A stretch of DNA of 40,369 nt from Desulfamplus sp. (lineage in GTDB: Bacteria > Desulfobacterota > Desulfobacteria > Desulfobacterales > Desulfobacteraceae), in NCBI GenBank assembly GCA_015231705.1, contig JADGBC010000013.1:1-40369 (forward strand), written 5' to 3'. The translations under genes were made by a program, and so were the position numbers. Under the pieces are notes generated by a model that was not told the origin of the DNA, did no database searches, and was given only the letters and a program-made list of their open reading frames with translations. Shown here in pieces: positions 23,915 through 32,500 of the stretch; positions within the stretch are counted from its first letter, which is position 1; the number at the start of each line of letters is the position of its first letter.

Positions 23915-24850
23915 ATGGGTGAACTTCTTTCAACCAGGGAGGTTGCAAAATTTCTGAATATAAATGAAAAGATGGTTTATGCACTTATTTCAGAAAAAGG
24001 ACTTCCCGCGACTAAGGTTACGGGAAAATGGCTATTTCCCCTTGATCTTGTCAGGCAGTGGATTGAATCAGGTACCGTTAATTACCCCGAACCTGCTGTA
24101 AAACTTCCGCCCTATCATGGCATTATATTGATTGCCGGCAGCAATGATCTGCTTCTTGATTCACTCATATCTCATTTCAACAGTCGGCATAAAACACATA
24201 TGGTGCTGTTTGGCATGACAGGAAGCATGGGTGGAATCAGGGCATTAAGGCAGAATATGTGCCACATTGCATCAAGCCATCTTGTTGCCGAAGAATCTTA
24301 TGAAGAGAGCGAGTACAATTTTCCCTACCTGAAGCAGGAGCTGAACAGAATGCCGGCAGTGATCAATTTCTGCCGACGGCAGCAGGGGATTGCTCTTCAG
24401 AAGGGCAATCCGCACGGTATCAAAAGCGTCAAGGATTTAGGTAGAACGGGTATAACTATAGCCAATCGAGATCTTGGTACCGGAACACGTCATTTATTTG
24501 ATAATGAACTCAAAAAAGCTGGGATCAACGGAAGCACAATTAAGGGTTATAATAACATTAAAGCAAAACATATGGATATAGGCCTTGCAGTACTTGGGGG
24601 TAAAGCCGATGCTGGCCCCTGCATAAAGCCTGTGGCAGAAAAGCTCAATCTTGATTTTATTGCTCTGTGCTGGGAGCGATTCGACCTTCTTATATCAAAA
24701 GACCGTTTTTTTGATCAGGGCATTCAACTGTTCCTTGGAATGCTGAAAGAGCCTTTTTTAAAGGATACCGCAGAAGAGCTTGGAGGGTATGATCTGTCTA
24801 TATCGGGAAACATGGTGTATCCTGCTGAAGAGTTGACATCATCTGATTGA
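23915..24850 (+). CDS. Helix-turn-helix regulator with periplasmic-binding-protein-like sensor domain
   Basis: A 311-residue protein. Residues 3-55 form an excisionase/MerR-type helix-turn-helix (LLSTREVAKFLNINEKMVYALISEKGLPATKV ending in KWLFPLDLVRQWIES). Residues 65-300 are a cytoplasmic PBP-like domain of the type found in molybdate/tungstate-related regulators: LIAGSNDLLLDSL, TGSMGGIRALRQNMCHIASSHL, NRMPAVINFCRRQQGIAL, IANRDLGTGTRHLFDNELK and LAVLGGKADAGPCIK. There is no signal peptide, so ligand sensing is intracellular. Its divergent position next to mobB suggests control of molybdenum or tungsten cofactor genes, as an inference. The ATG has AGAGGAAG upstream; the gene's end overlaps convergent nrdG by 12 bp. 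Confidence 0.85.
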   Translation: MGELLSTREVAKFLNINEKMVYALISEKGLPATKVTGKWLFPLDLVRQWIESGTVNYPEPAVKLPPYHGIILIAGSNDLLLDSLISHFNSRHKTHMVLFGMTGSMGGIRALRQNMCHIASSHLVAEESYEESEYNFPYLKQELNRMPAVINFCRRQQGIALQKGNPHGIKSVKDLGRTGITIANRDLGTGTRHLFDNELKKAGINGSTIKGYNNIKAKHMDIGLAVLGGKADAGPCIKPVAEKLNLDFIALCWERFDLLISKDRFFDQGIQLFLGMLKEPFLKDTAEELGGYDLSISGNMVYPAEELTSSD

Positions 24851-25894
24851 ACAGCGGCTTACATATGATTTAACAAGATTTTTCAGCTCTTCCAGCTCAT
24901 CATCAGTGAAAAATGGGGGTTGGCGTGAAGATTGATTGAGTTTTTTAAAAAAGGCGGGATTGAGCATACTGATGTTCTGTGAGCAGTGCTGAAGCACATA
25001 GTGGGAAGCTCCTTTGATCATCTTGCCTATTTTAGGCATTATTTCTGGCGTAACAAATGGTCTTACACAGGTGGTTCTGAATTCATGGGCAGGAGATTGT
25101 TCAATTATCAGCTTTATACTCTTTATAATACGAGAAAAATCAAATGGCTGATCAGCTCCCTTTATTGCAACTCCGGAATTGCTTGCAATATGTGGGCAAT
25201 TCAAGTCTCTGGCAAGGTATTGGTAGCCAGTCTGGTCGCTTTTGATATCCATTGCTACAAAATCCACAAGCTCTCTTCTAAAAAGATTTTCAAGTACCTC
25301 CGGCCTGCTGCCGTTAGTATCGACTTTAACCTTTAACCCCATGTTTTTCAGCCGGAAACAAAACGCTTCAAGAGCCGGCTGCAAGGTAGGCTCACCCCCT
25401 GTTATTGCAACGCCGTCAATCAGCCCTTCTCTTTTTTTGAGAAAGTTAAAAACTTCAGACTCATCAATCAGCGAATAGCTTATGTCTAAAGATGTCAGGG
25501 GAGAAGGTTGATATTTCATATCGAAAGGAGTCAAGACAGAAGACTGATATTTCAGAGAAGAGCGTTGAGATCTTTCAGTAGATTGGCTGTTGGTAATGGC
25601 AGATGGGCTGTTGACAGCAGATTCAAAATCGATGACGGTTTTAATATCTGAGGTAAATTCAGAATTAAAAATATTTTTTTTGATACTTGCAACAGATTGT
25701 GAATTGCCAATCGATTGCGAATCTGGAAATGTTTTTGCAAGAGACGAAGATTCAGACGGAACAAACTTTATAAGACCTGGGTTGTGACAATAAGGGCACC
25801 TGAAGTTACACCCCTGTGTAAATACAAGAGAAGCCACAACCCCGGGAAAGTCTATCAATGTATTTTTCTGGAATCCTCCAAGTCTAAGACGCAT
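24839..25894 (-). CDS. nrdG: Anaerobic ribonucleoside-triphosphate reductase activating protein with low-complexity insertion
   Basis: A radical SAM enzyme that installs the glycyl radical on NrdD. RLRLGGFQKNTLIDFPG and the cluster motif CNFRCPYCHNP (Cys29, 33, 36) open the protein; AITGGEPTLQP (about 163-173) is the SAM-binding GGEP region; KVDTNGSRPEVL and FVAMDIKSD follow. Family members are about 230 residues; this one has 351. The excess is mainly a Ser/Gln/Asn-rich insert at residues 44-142 (about 25469-25765) between the cluster loop and ESEVFNFLKKREGLIDG, including the near-duplicate KYQSSVLTPFD / KYQPSPLTSLD. ATG 25894 is preferred; a TTG at 25909 is also in frame and overlaps the nrdD stop. 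The gene starts four bases after nrdD. Confidence 0.93.
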   Translation of the reverse strand: MRLRLGGFQKNTLIDFPGVVASLVFTQGCNFRCPYCHNPGLIKFVPSESSSLAKTFPDSQSIGNSQSVASIKKNIFNSEFTSDIKTVIDFESAVNSPSAITNSQSTERSQRSSLKYQSSVLTPFDMKYQPSPLTSLDISYSLIDESEVFNFLKKREGLIDGVAITGGEPTLQPALEAFCFRLKNMGLKVKVDTNGSRPEVLENLFRRELVDFVAMDIKSDQTGYQYLARDLNCPHIASNSGVAIKGADQPFDFSRIIKSIKLIIEQSPAHEFRTTCVRPFVTPEIMPKIGKMIKGASHYVLQHCSQNISMLNPAFFKKLNQSSRQPPFFTDDELEELKNLVKSYVSRCSIR

Positions 25895-25898
25895 CAAT

Positions 25899-27992
25899 TC
25901 ACGAGGCAACCTTGAAGGTTTTACGCATGCAGAACTCTATCTGTTTACCATTATTCCACTGCTTGACAGGCCGCAGATAGCCAACAACCCTTGAGTAAAC
26001 TTCTGTTTCCGCACCACATTGATCGCATACATCCATTTCACCAGAAATATAACCGTGTGAAGGACAAACACTGAATGTTGGGGTTATTGTAAAATAGGGC
26101 AACCGATAGTTCATGGCAACTTTTCTCACCATGTTCTTCACAATCTGGGAGTCACACACCTGTTCTCCAAGAAAAAGATGCATAACTGTCCCTCCGGTAT
26201 ATCGAGTCTGAAGCTGATCCTGAAGCTCCAACGCCTCAAAAAGATCATCCGTATAATTTACAGGAAGGTGAGTTGAATTTGTGTAAAAAGGATCTCTGCC
26301 CTCTTTGTACTCTGCCTCATTTGCACATATGATATCAGGGTATCTCTGTTTGTCCATCATTGCAAAGCGGTAGGTTGTTCCCTCTCCTGGCGTGGCTTCA
26401 AGATTGAAGATCTCTCCAGTCTGCTCCTGAATTTTTTCCATATGCCTGCGTATGTGATCCATAACTCTTAATGAAAATTCAAGCCCTTTGGCTGATGCAA
26501 TGCCTTCACCCATAAAATTGATGCATGCCTCATGCATACCAAGGATACCAATAGTGGAGAAGTGATTTCTCCAGTAACAGTCGGAGTGCTCTTTGATTTT
26601 TCTTAAATAGAATTTTGAGTAGGGGTAAAGATTACCTGTTGTAAATTTTTCCAGAACCTTTCTTTTTATGACAAGAGAGTCAGCCGCAATCCTTATCAGA
26701 TCATCTAAACGCTTCATGAAGTCTTTCTCACTGTCAGCAAGATAACCCAATCGGGGCATATTTATGGTTACCACCCCAATGGATCCGGTAAGTGGATTTG
26801 CACCAAACAATCCTCCACCTCTTTTTTGCAGCTCTCTGTTATCAAGTCTGAGTCGGCAGCACATGGAGCGTGCATCATCAGGAGACATGCCTGAATTGAT
26901 AAAGTTGGAAAAATAGGGAATGCCATATTTTCCTGTCATCTTCCAGATACTCTCAAGATTGGGGTTATCCCAGTTAAAATCCTCTGTGATGTTATAGGTA
27001 GGTATGGGGAATGTAAATACACGTCCTTTTGCATCGCCTTCCATCATAACTTCTGCAAATGCTCTGTTTATTGTATCCATCTCTGCCTGAAAGGAGCCGT
27101 AGGTCTCTTCACGGTACTCACCGCCGATAATAACAGGTGAGTCTTTTAGAATAGAGGGGACATTAAGATCCATGGTGATATTGGTAAACGGGGTTTGAAA
27201 ACCCACCCTGGTAGGGATATTTATATTAAATACAAACTCCTGGAGTGCCTGCTTCACCTCTTTGTAGCCAAGTTTATCTTCCCTGACAAATGGTGCAAGA
27301 AGAGTATCAAAATTTGACATTGCCTGGGCTCCGGCTGCCTCACCTTGAAGCGTATAAAAGAAATTCACCATCTGACCCAGTGCTGTTCTGAAATGGCGAG
27401 GAGGAGAACTTTCAACCTTTCCTGCCACACCTTTGAATCCCTCCATTAGAAGATCCTGAAGATCCCAGCCCACACAATATACAGACAGAAGACTTAAATC
27501 ATGAATATGCAGATCCCCTCTGTTATGGGCACCTCTAACCTCAGGAGGATAGATGCAGTTTAGCCAGTATTCGGCGGTTATATCCGATGAGATGTAATTA
27601 TTAAGGCCCTGAAGAGAGTAACTCATATTGCTGTTCTCTTTAACTTTCCAGTCCATCTTCCTGATATAACTGTCCATCAGCTCCACATGTTCGCGGATGG
27701 TAATCTTTCGGATCTGATTATGCTGCTCACGATAAATGATGTATGCTTTGGCGGTTTTGTAAAAGGGAGAATCCAAAAGAACACGCTCCACAATATCTTG
27801 TATCTCTTCCACGTCAGGACAAATTCCAAGCCGCAAATCTCTAGCAAGAGTCATCACCTTCAGAGTTAGTTTTTTTGCCTCCCGCTCATCAAATTCTCCG
27901 CTTGCATTACCTGCTTTGGCTATTGCATCAGTGATTTTGGATGAATCAAATTCAGCAACCCGTCCATCCCGTTTTTTTATCTTTTCAAACAT
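25899..27992 (-). CDS. nrdD: Anaerobic (class III) ribonucleoside-triphosphate reductase
   Basis: A 697-residue glycyl-radical enzyme reducing ribonucleoside triphosphates to deoxy forms without oxygen. Residues 1-95 are an ATP-cone (KKRDGRVAEFDSSKITDAI, VQDIVE-like helices, YKTAKAYIIYREQ). The core has YCVGWDLQDLLMEGF, NINIPTRVGFQTPFTN and the active-site Cys motif SMCCRLRLDN. The C-terminus has a zinc-site set (CPSHGYI and CDQCGAE) followed by the glycyl-radical loop SRVVGYLRPVKQWN with Gly671 as the likely radical residue. It is the first gene of a two-gene operon with nrdG. The ATG has AAGGGG eight bases upstream. Two NrdR-box-like palindromes lie 144-189 bp upstream, so NrdR repression is likely. 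Confidence 0.96.
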   Translation of the reverse strand: MFEKIKKRDGRVAEFDSSKITDAIAKAGNASGEFDEREAKKLTLKVMTLARDLRLGICPDVEEIQDIVERVLLDSPFYKTAKAYIIYREQHNQIRKITIREHVELMDSYIRKMDWKVKENSNMSYSLQGLNNYISSDITAEYWLNCIYPPEVRGAHNRGDLHIHDLSLLSVYCVGWDLQDLLMEGFKGVAGKVESSPPRHFRTALGQMVNFFYTLQGEAAGAQAMSNFDTLLAPFVREDKLGYKEVKQALQEFVFNINIPTRVGFQTPFTNITMDLNVPSILKDSPVIIGGEYREETYGSFQAEMDTINRAFAEVMMEGDAKGRVFTFPIPTYNITEDFNWDNPNLESIWKMTGKYGIPYFSNFINSGMSPDDARSMCCRLRLDNRELQKRGGGLFGANPLTGSIGVVTINMPRLGYLADSEKDFMKRLDDLIRIAADSLVIKRKVLEKFTTGNLYPYSKFYLRKIKEHSDCYWRNHFSTIGILGMHEACINFMGEGIASAKGLEFSLRVMDHIRRHMEKIQEQTGEIFNLEATPGEGTTYRFAMMDKQRYPDIICANEAEYKEGRDPFYTNSTHLPVNYTDDLFEALELQDQLQTRYTGGTVMHLFLGEQVCDSQIVKNMVRKVAMNYRLPYFTITPTFSVCPSHGYISGEMDVCDQCGAETEVYSRVVGYLRPVKQWNNGKQIEFCMRKTFKVAS

Positions 27993-28135
27993 TCATCTAC
28001 CCCTTGAAATAGATCCAGTATTAGATTATTTATATCCATCTATTTTTATTTTTTTCTAAATTTAATTTTTGATTGTCAACCGTCTTTCAGGCGAATAAAC
28101 TGGCTGGCTCAACAATGAAAGGTTGAAACGAGAAT

Positions 28136-28181
28136 AATCAATATATAGTTTTATGTCAAGCTATAATTCGATATATTGTGT
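28136..28181. promoter_or_regulatory. Tandem NrdR-box-like operator upstream of nrdDG
   Basis: Two 16-bp sites match the published NrdR consensus (acaCwAtATaTwGtgt, as I remember it). Box 1 is AATCAATATATAGTTT (28136-28151), whose ten-base core CAATATATAG fits fully; overall 13 of 16. Box 2, on the reverse strand, is ACACAATATATCGAAT (28181-28166), also 13 of 16. Their centres are 30 bp apart, about three helical turns, as in known NrdR-regulated promoters where boxes come in pairs. They lie between divergent nrdD and the small membrane-protein gene at 28250, so either or both could be controlled. Confidence 0.7.
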
Positions 28182-28249
28182 TAAAACAACAAAATCATCG
28201 TGAAACAGAACATCTAAAAAACGTGAAAACAAAGGAAATTACAGAGAAT

Positions 28250-28498
28250 ATGGAACTTGACAAGAGCCTATTTTTCAGAAGAATTATAACTCCATGGTAC
28301 GATTCTGACCCTATATGCTGGATGCTAATTTTATGGGCACTTTCTGTGTTTATTTTTGCTTTAACAGGCTTGGGAATTGCTATATCAACCCCCCTCTTCA
28401 ATAGTTACATATGGTTTCCTTTCATGCTTGCTAGCTTCGCTCTCGTGCTTATAATAAGTGCTGCATTCCGCATGATTCAACGCCATTTAAAAGGGTGA
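28250..28498 (+). CDS. Small membrane protein with two predicted transmembrane helices
   Basis: An 82-residue protein: a basic-aromatic lead (ELDKSLFFRRIITPWYDSDP), a hydrophobic helix (CWMLILWALSVFIFALTGLGIAI), a short loop with NSYIWFP, a second helix (FMLASFALVLIISAAFRMI), and a basic end (QRHLKG). I do not recognise a named family; the layout is that of small conserved membrane proteins. ATG 28250 is chosen because it begins the compact domain; the frame also opens at GTG 28178, which overlaps NrdR box 2, and would add 24 polar residues. It is divergent from nrdD and convergent with the Nudix gene. Function unknown. Confidence 0.6.
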   Translation: MELDKSLFFRRIITPWYDSDPICWMLILWALSVFIFALTGLGIAISTPLFNSYIWFPFMLASFALVLIISAAFRMIQRHLKG

Positions 28499-28562
28499 CC
28501 ATGTGCGAGTAAAAAGCAATATAGTTACAACAAGATCATCAAATCAAAAGCAATACAATTAT

Positions 28563-29174
28563 CTATATGAAACATTGTGGGGTTACTCTGGCAAGCAAAG
28601 TCTCCATAAGGTGATGAATAATTTTAGCAGTCACTCCCCAGACAACCACATCTTCATACGGGTAGGTAAGTTCATGAATACCTGGCAATCTGCGGGTAAA
28701 ATTTTTCTCATTATGTACCTTTATGAAATGTTTGACAGGTATTCTGAAAACCTTTGAAATCTCTGACCTATCAAACGCAATATCTCCAGTTTTCTTCCAT
28801 ATTCCAACAAATGCTTCGATATCCTTATTATTGATAGTTTGAAAATGACCAATAGAACCAATCACTTCCACATCTTTTGATGGGATATCCACCTCTTCTT
28901 CAAGCTCCCTTAGAGCAGTATATTCACGGGTTAAATCATCAGGCTCACAATTTCCTCCCGGGAATGCCATCTGGTTTCTCCATGGATAACCCTTGATATC
29001 AGCCTTCTGGATTAAAATAATACTTGTCTCCTCTTCAGGGGTGAATAGAGCCATCACGCTTGTGGGTTGAAACAGATCTGTCTCTGGTGGCGTCGGATGT
29101 TGTGCCTCTCTGACAGCTTTTGTCAGCAGATCGTGGCAATGGGTGTTTGTTAAAAGCATATCTTTGTTCTCCAT
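28563..29174 (-). CDS. Nudix hydrolase, NudL-like (putative CoA pyrophosphatase)
   Basis: A 203-residue protein. The Nudix box is AFPGGNCEPDDLTREYTALRELEEEVDIP: the Gly-Gly and the RE..EE metal-binding part are intact, while the first half follows the CoA-type PGG..D..D pattern rather than the classic G5E. The upstream LFTPEEETSIILIQKADIKGYPWRNQMAFPGG, with the R-x-Q preceding the box, matches the LLTKRS..L..H.GQ.aFPGG region of NudL/CoAse proteins, which cut CoA and its derivatives into phosphopantetheines and 3',5'-ADP. ATG 29174 opens the frame; ATG 29159 has a better-placed GGAG. It stands alone. Confidence 0.83.
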   Translation of the reverse strand: MENKDMLLTNTHCHDLLTKAVREAQHPTPPETDLFQPTSVMALFTPEEETSIILIQKADIKGYPWRNQMAFPGGNCEPDDLTREYTALRELEEEVDIPSKDVEVIGSIGHFQTINNKDIEAFVGIWKKTGDIAFDRSEISKVFRIPVKHFIKVHNEKNFTRRLPGIHELTYPYEDVVVWGVTAKIIHHLMETLLARVTPQCFI

Positions 29175-29501
29175 ATTTAAAATATATTGTCTGCTATATT
29201 ATAACCTGATTGGAAAGCAAATTTCCATCCTGTCGTTCAAGGAATTTAAACCAGACAACAATTGCACAATAAACTTCTTGACTAAAAAAAATCCATGCAA
29301 GTATAGTGGCTGACAAATTGATTTTTAGTGCCTTGAATTTAGTCATTTATATCAATATACATAGTACATTTTATATATATGTATCGGTCTCATGAAACCT
29401 AAAATACCTATAATTATCTTAAGTTATTGTACTTGAGTCAGGATCGTCCATAGTAAAAGCCTAATTTGTTTTAATATTCACAAAATGGGGAATAAGTTTC
29501 C
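29175..29501. other. Divergent gap Nudix/hybrid kinase, promoter region
   Basis: A 327-bp AT-rich gap with no plausible gene. It should hold the promoter of the rightward signalling operon and of the leftward Nudix gene. One good-looking sigma-70-type promoter (29278-29307) faces the kinase; nothing else stands out. Confidence 0.5.
29278..29307 (+). promoter_or_regulatory. Candidate sigma-70-type promoter for the signalling cluster
   Basis: TTGACT (29278-29283) and TATAGT (29302-29307) are separated by 18 bp and lie about 195 bp upstream of the hybrid kinase ATG. Both hexamers differ from consensus at one position. The assignment rests only on this match in an AT-rich gap, so chance is not excluded. 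Confidence 0.4.
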
Positions 29502-32500
29502 ATGTTTTACTATATAAAAAAAAAAATAGCCGCAAAGCTTGCTTTTGTGATTTTTTTTGTAGTGACTGTTATAAGTATAATATCCACTCTTTATTTCAAC
29601 CATATCAATAAAAAAAATTTAACAGAGTACCTCAATATATCTTTATCCAATGCTATCTATTTTGCACAGCAGGTCTATGGACAACCACTCTGGGACTACA
29701 ACGAAAATGAGATTAATCGCCTGAGCCAGGTCATATTAAAAAACAAACTTATTACAGCTATAAATGTTTTTGAAACTGGTGGTTTTTTAATAGGCAATCT
29801 CAAAAGAGCACCGAGAAGATCCGAAGTTGTACAGCCCAGGGCTTCACTCCCAGCAGCTACACTTACCCAAAATATATTGTTAGACACATCAACAGAATAT
29901 GAAGTTGAGACACTGAAAACTCCATATCTGATAACAACAGATTCCCAATATATAAAAAAAATTACCGGGGATATCATACTTAGAGAAAAAACTGTTGGCA
30001 AGTTCGAGCTTTTTTATACCGAAGAGTTTATGAAAAATGCAATTGATATGTCAAAAAACCGGATGATACTCTCATTTGTTGTTATTGCACTAATTATTAT
30101 CACTGTTGTAATGTTTGGTGTAACTAAAATCAACAAGCCGATACTTGAACTTGCCAAACTCTCCAGCAAGATTGCACAGGACAATGATTTTTCCATAAAG
30201 ATCGAAAAGACAAACCGCATTGATGAGGTAGGAATCCTCTTTAACGGCTTTGTCAAGATGGTTGAACAGATACGCCTTAAAGAGATTGAACGAAATACTA
30301 TTTATAATACACTTCAAAATAGCCTTGAGCGTTTCCGCTCTCTCTTTTCCAATCTACAGAAGGCAATAGATAATGACGATTACTCGCTTCGCATGAAACC
30401 TGAGTCTGAAAAGGACGAGCTTGCCATTGCCCTGAACAAGATAATGAACACACTTGAACAGGCAGACAAAACCAAGCAAACTCAGAACTGGTTGAAGAAC
30501 GGCCAGGCTGAACTGAGTGGAATAATAGGAAGGCAACAGGATATATTAAAAATTTCGAGTGCGGCAATTAATTTTATCGCCGCTTATATTAACGCAAAAG
30601 TAGGGACATTTTTTGTAAAAGATGAAGTTCAAAAAGACTTCAGAATGGTTTCATCATACGCCTTCAGAACAAGAAAGAGTGTTACTAGCCGATTTAGCCT
30701 AGGAGAAGGTCTGACCGGACAGGCAGCACTAGAAAAAAAGACTCTTATTTTTACAGAAGTTCCTGATAACTATCTCAAGATTGAATCATCACTTGGCAAC
30801 GTAGCTCCACGCAATATTATTGTCCTCCCTTTAATTTATGAAAATGATGTCAAAGGTGTGATAGAGCTTGGATCTACTCAGATCTTTTCCGATCTTCAGA
30901 TTGAATTTCTTGATAACGCATCAGAAACGCTTGCTGTTTCAATCCACGGAGCCATGTTTAATGAAAAACTCTCCATGCTTCTTACTCAGACCCGAGAACA
31001 GGCAGAAGAGCTAAAGACCCAGCAGGAGGAGCTCAAGTCTACTAACGAGGAGCTGGAAGGGCAGACAAGGATATTAAAAGCATCAGAGGAGAAGCTGAAT
31101 GCCCAACAGGAGGAGTTGAGAGCTCAACAAGAGGAGTTACGGGCAAGCAATGACGAACTGGAAGATAAAAACCAGATTCTACAATTACAAAAGCAAGATA
31201 TTGAAAAAAACAATGCCATTTTAAAGACAAAACAGATTGAGATTGAGGAAAAAGCTGAACAACTTCGTATTGAAACCAAATATAAATCAGAATTTCTTGC
31301 AAATATGTCTCATGAATTAAGGACACCTCTCAACAGCCTGCTGATACTTGCCAATATGCTTGCGGAAAATGAGGAGGCAAACCTGACTCCTGACCAGGTT
31401 GAATCTGCAGCCTCCATATACCGAAGTGGCCAGAATCTTCTGCATCTTATAAACAACATCCTTGACCTTTCCAAAATTGAGGCTAAAAAGATCGAACTGA
31501 ATATTTCCAAATGTTCTATCCACGAGATCGGTTCACATTTTAAATCTGAATTTCTCCATATGGCAAAAGCAAAGGATATAGAGTTCAAAGTAAGCATAGA
31601 TGAAAGCATGCCAGATACCATAATGACTGATATTCATAGAGTCGAGCAGATCATTCGCAACCTTATCGGAAATGCGATCAAATTTACAGAAACAGGCACT
31701 ATTACATTGAATTTTAAGAAACCTGCCTCTGACACGCTCATTAAAGTCAGATTACCTCATGCCCCTTCTGGAAAAGAGCGTCTTGGAACACCTGATACTG
31801 ACAGTCAGATTATACAACTTACTCGAGAAAATGCTATTGCCATATCGGTAAACGACACCGGCTCAGGAATCCCGGCAGATAAAATAGATGCTGTCTTTGA
31901 AGCATTCAAGCAGGTTGATGGATCTACCAGCAGAAAACATGACGGAACTGGCCTTGGTTTATCTATATCCAAAGAACTTGCAACTCTTCTGGGGGGGCAG
32001 ATCACATTGGAAAGTGAGCTTGGCAAAGGATCTACCTTTACTCTTTATATTCCAGAAAAAATTGATGTTGATCAGAAAAATCTATCTTTATCCTCAAAAC
32101 CAGGAGGTACAGATAAGCAGTCCGTGGTATCGGAACCATCCGAAGTAAAAAACCCATTTACAGAGGCAACATCCACGCAAATGCAGGGTGACAAAATAGA
32201 GGATAAAACGCTGGTATTACGAGATCCCAAACATGAAGTTAAAACCAAAGCCCCTTTGCAGACATTATCAACAACGCCCCCTCGCTCTCCTTATGAGAGC
32301 GAGGTTTATCAGAGTGCCGTACCTTCAGATGAGGCATCAAAAACAATGCTGATAATTGAAGATGACCCTGAATTCGGAAGAATTCTATCTAACTTTTTCA
32401 GCAAACACGGATACCAAAGCGTACTTGCAAAGACCGGAGAAGAAGGAATAAAGTACATCATTGAAAATAAGCCAACTGCTATTATCCTTGATATTGCACT

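Noticed and set aside
387-24850. Two HD-domain genes and a PBP-type regulator as a possible nucleotide-signalling defence system
   Set aside because: The two HD genes are 21 kb apart in separate operons with housekeeping or cofactor neighbours, and no effector or nucleotide cyclase is present.
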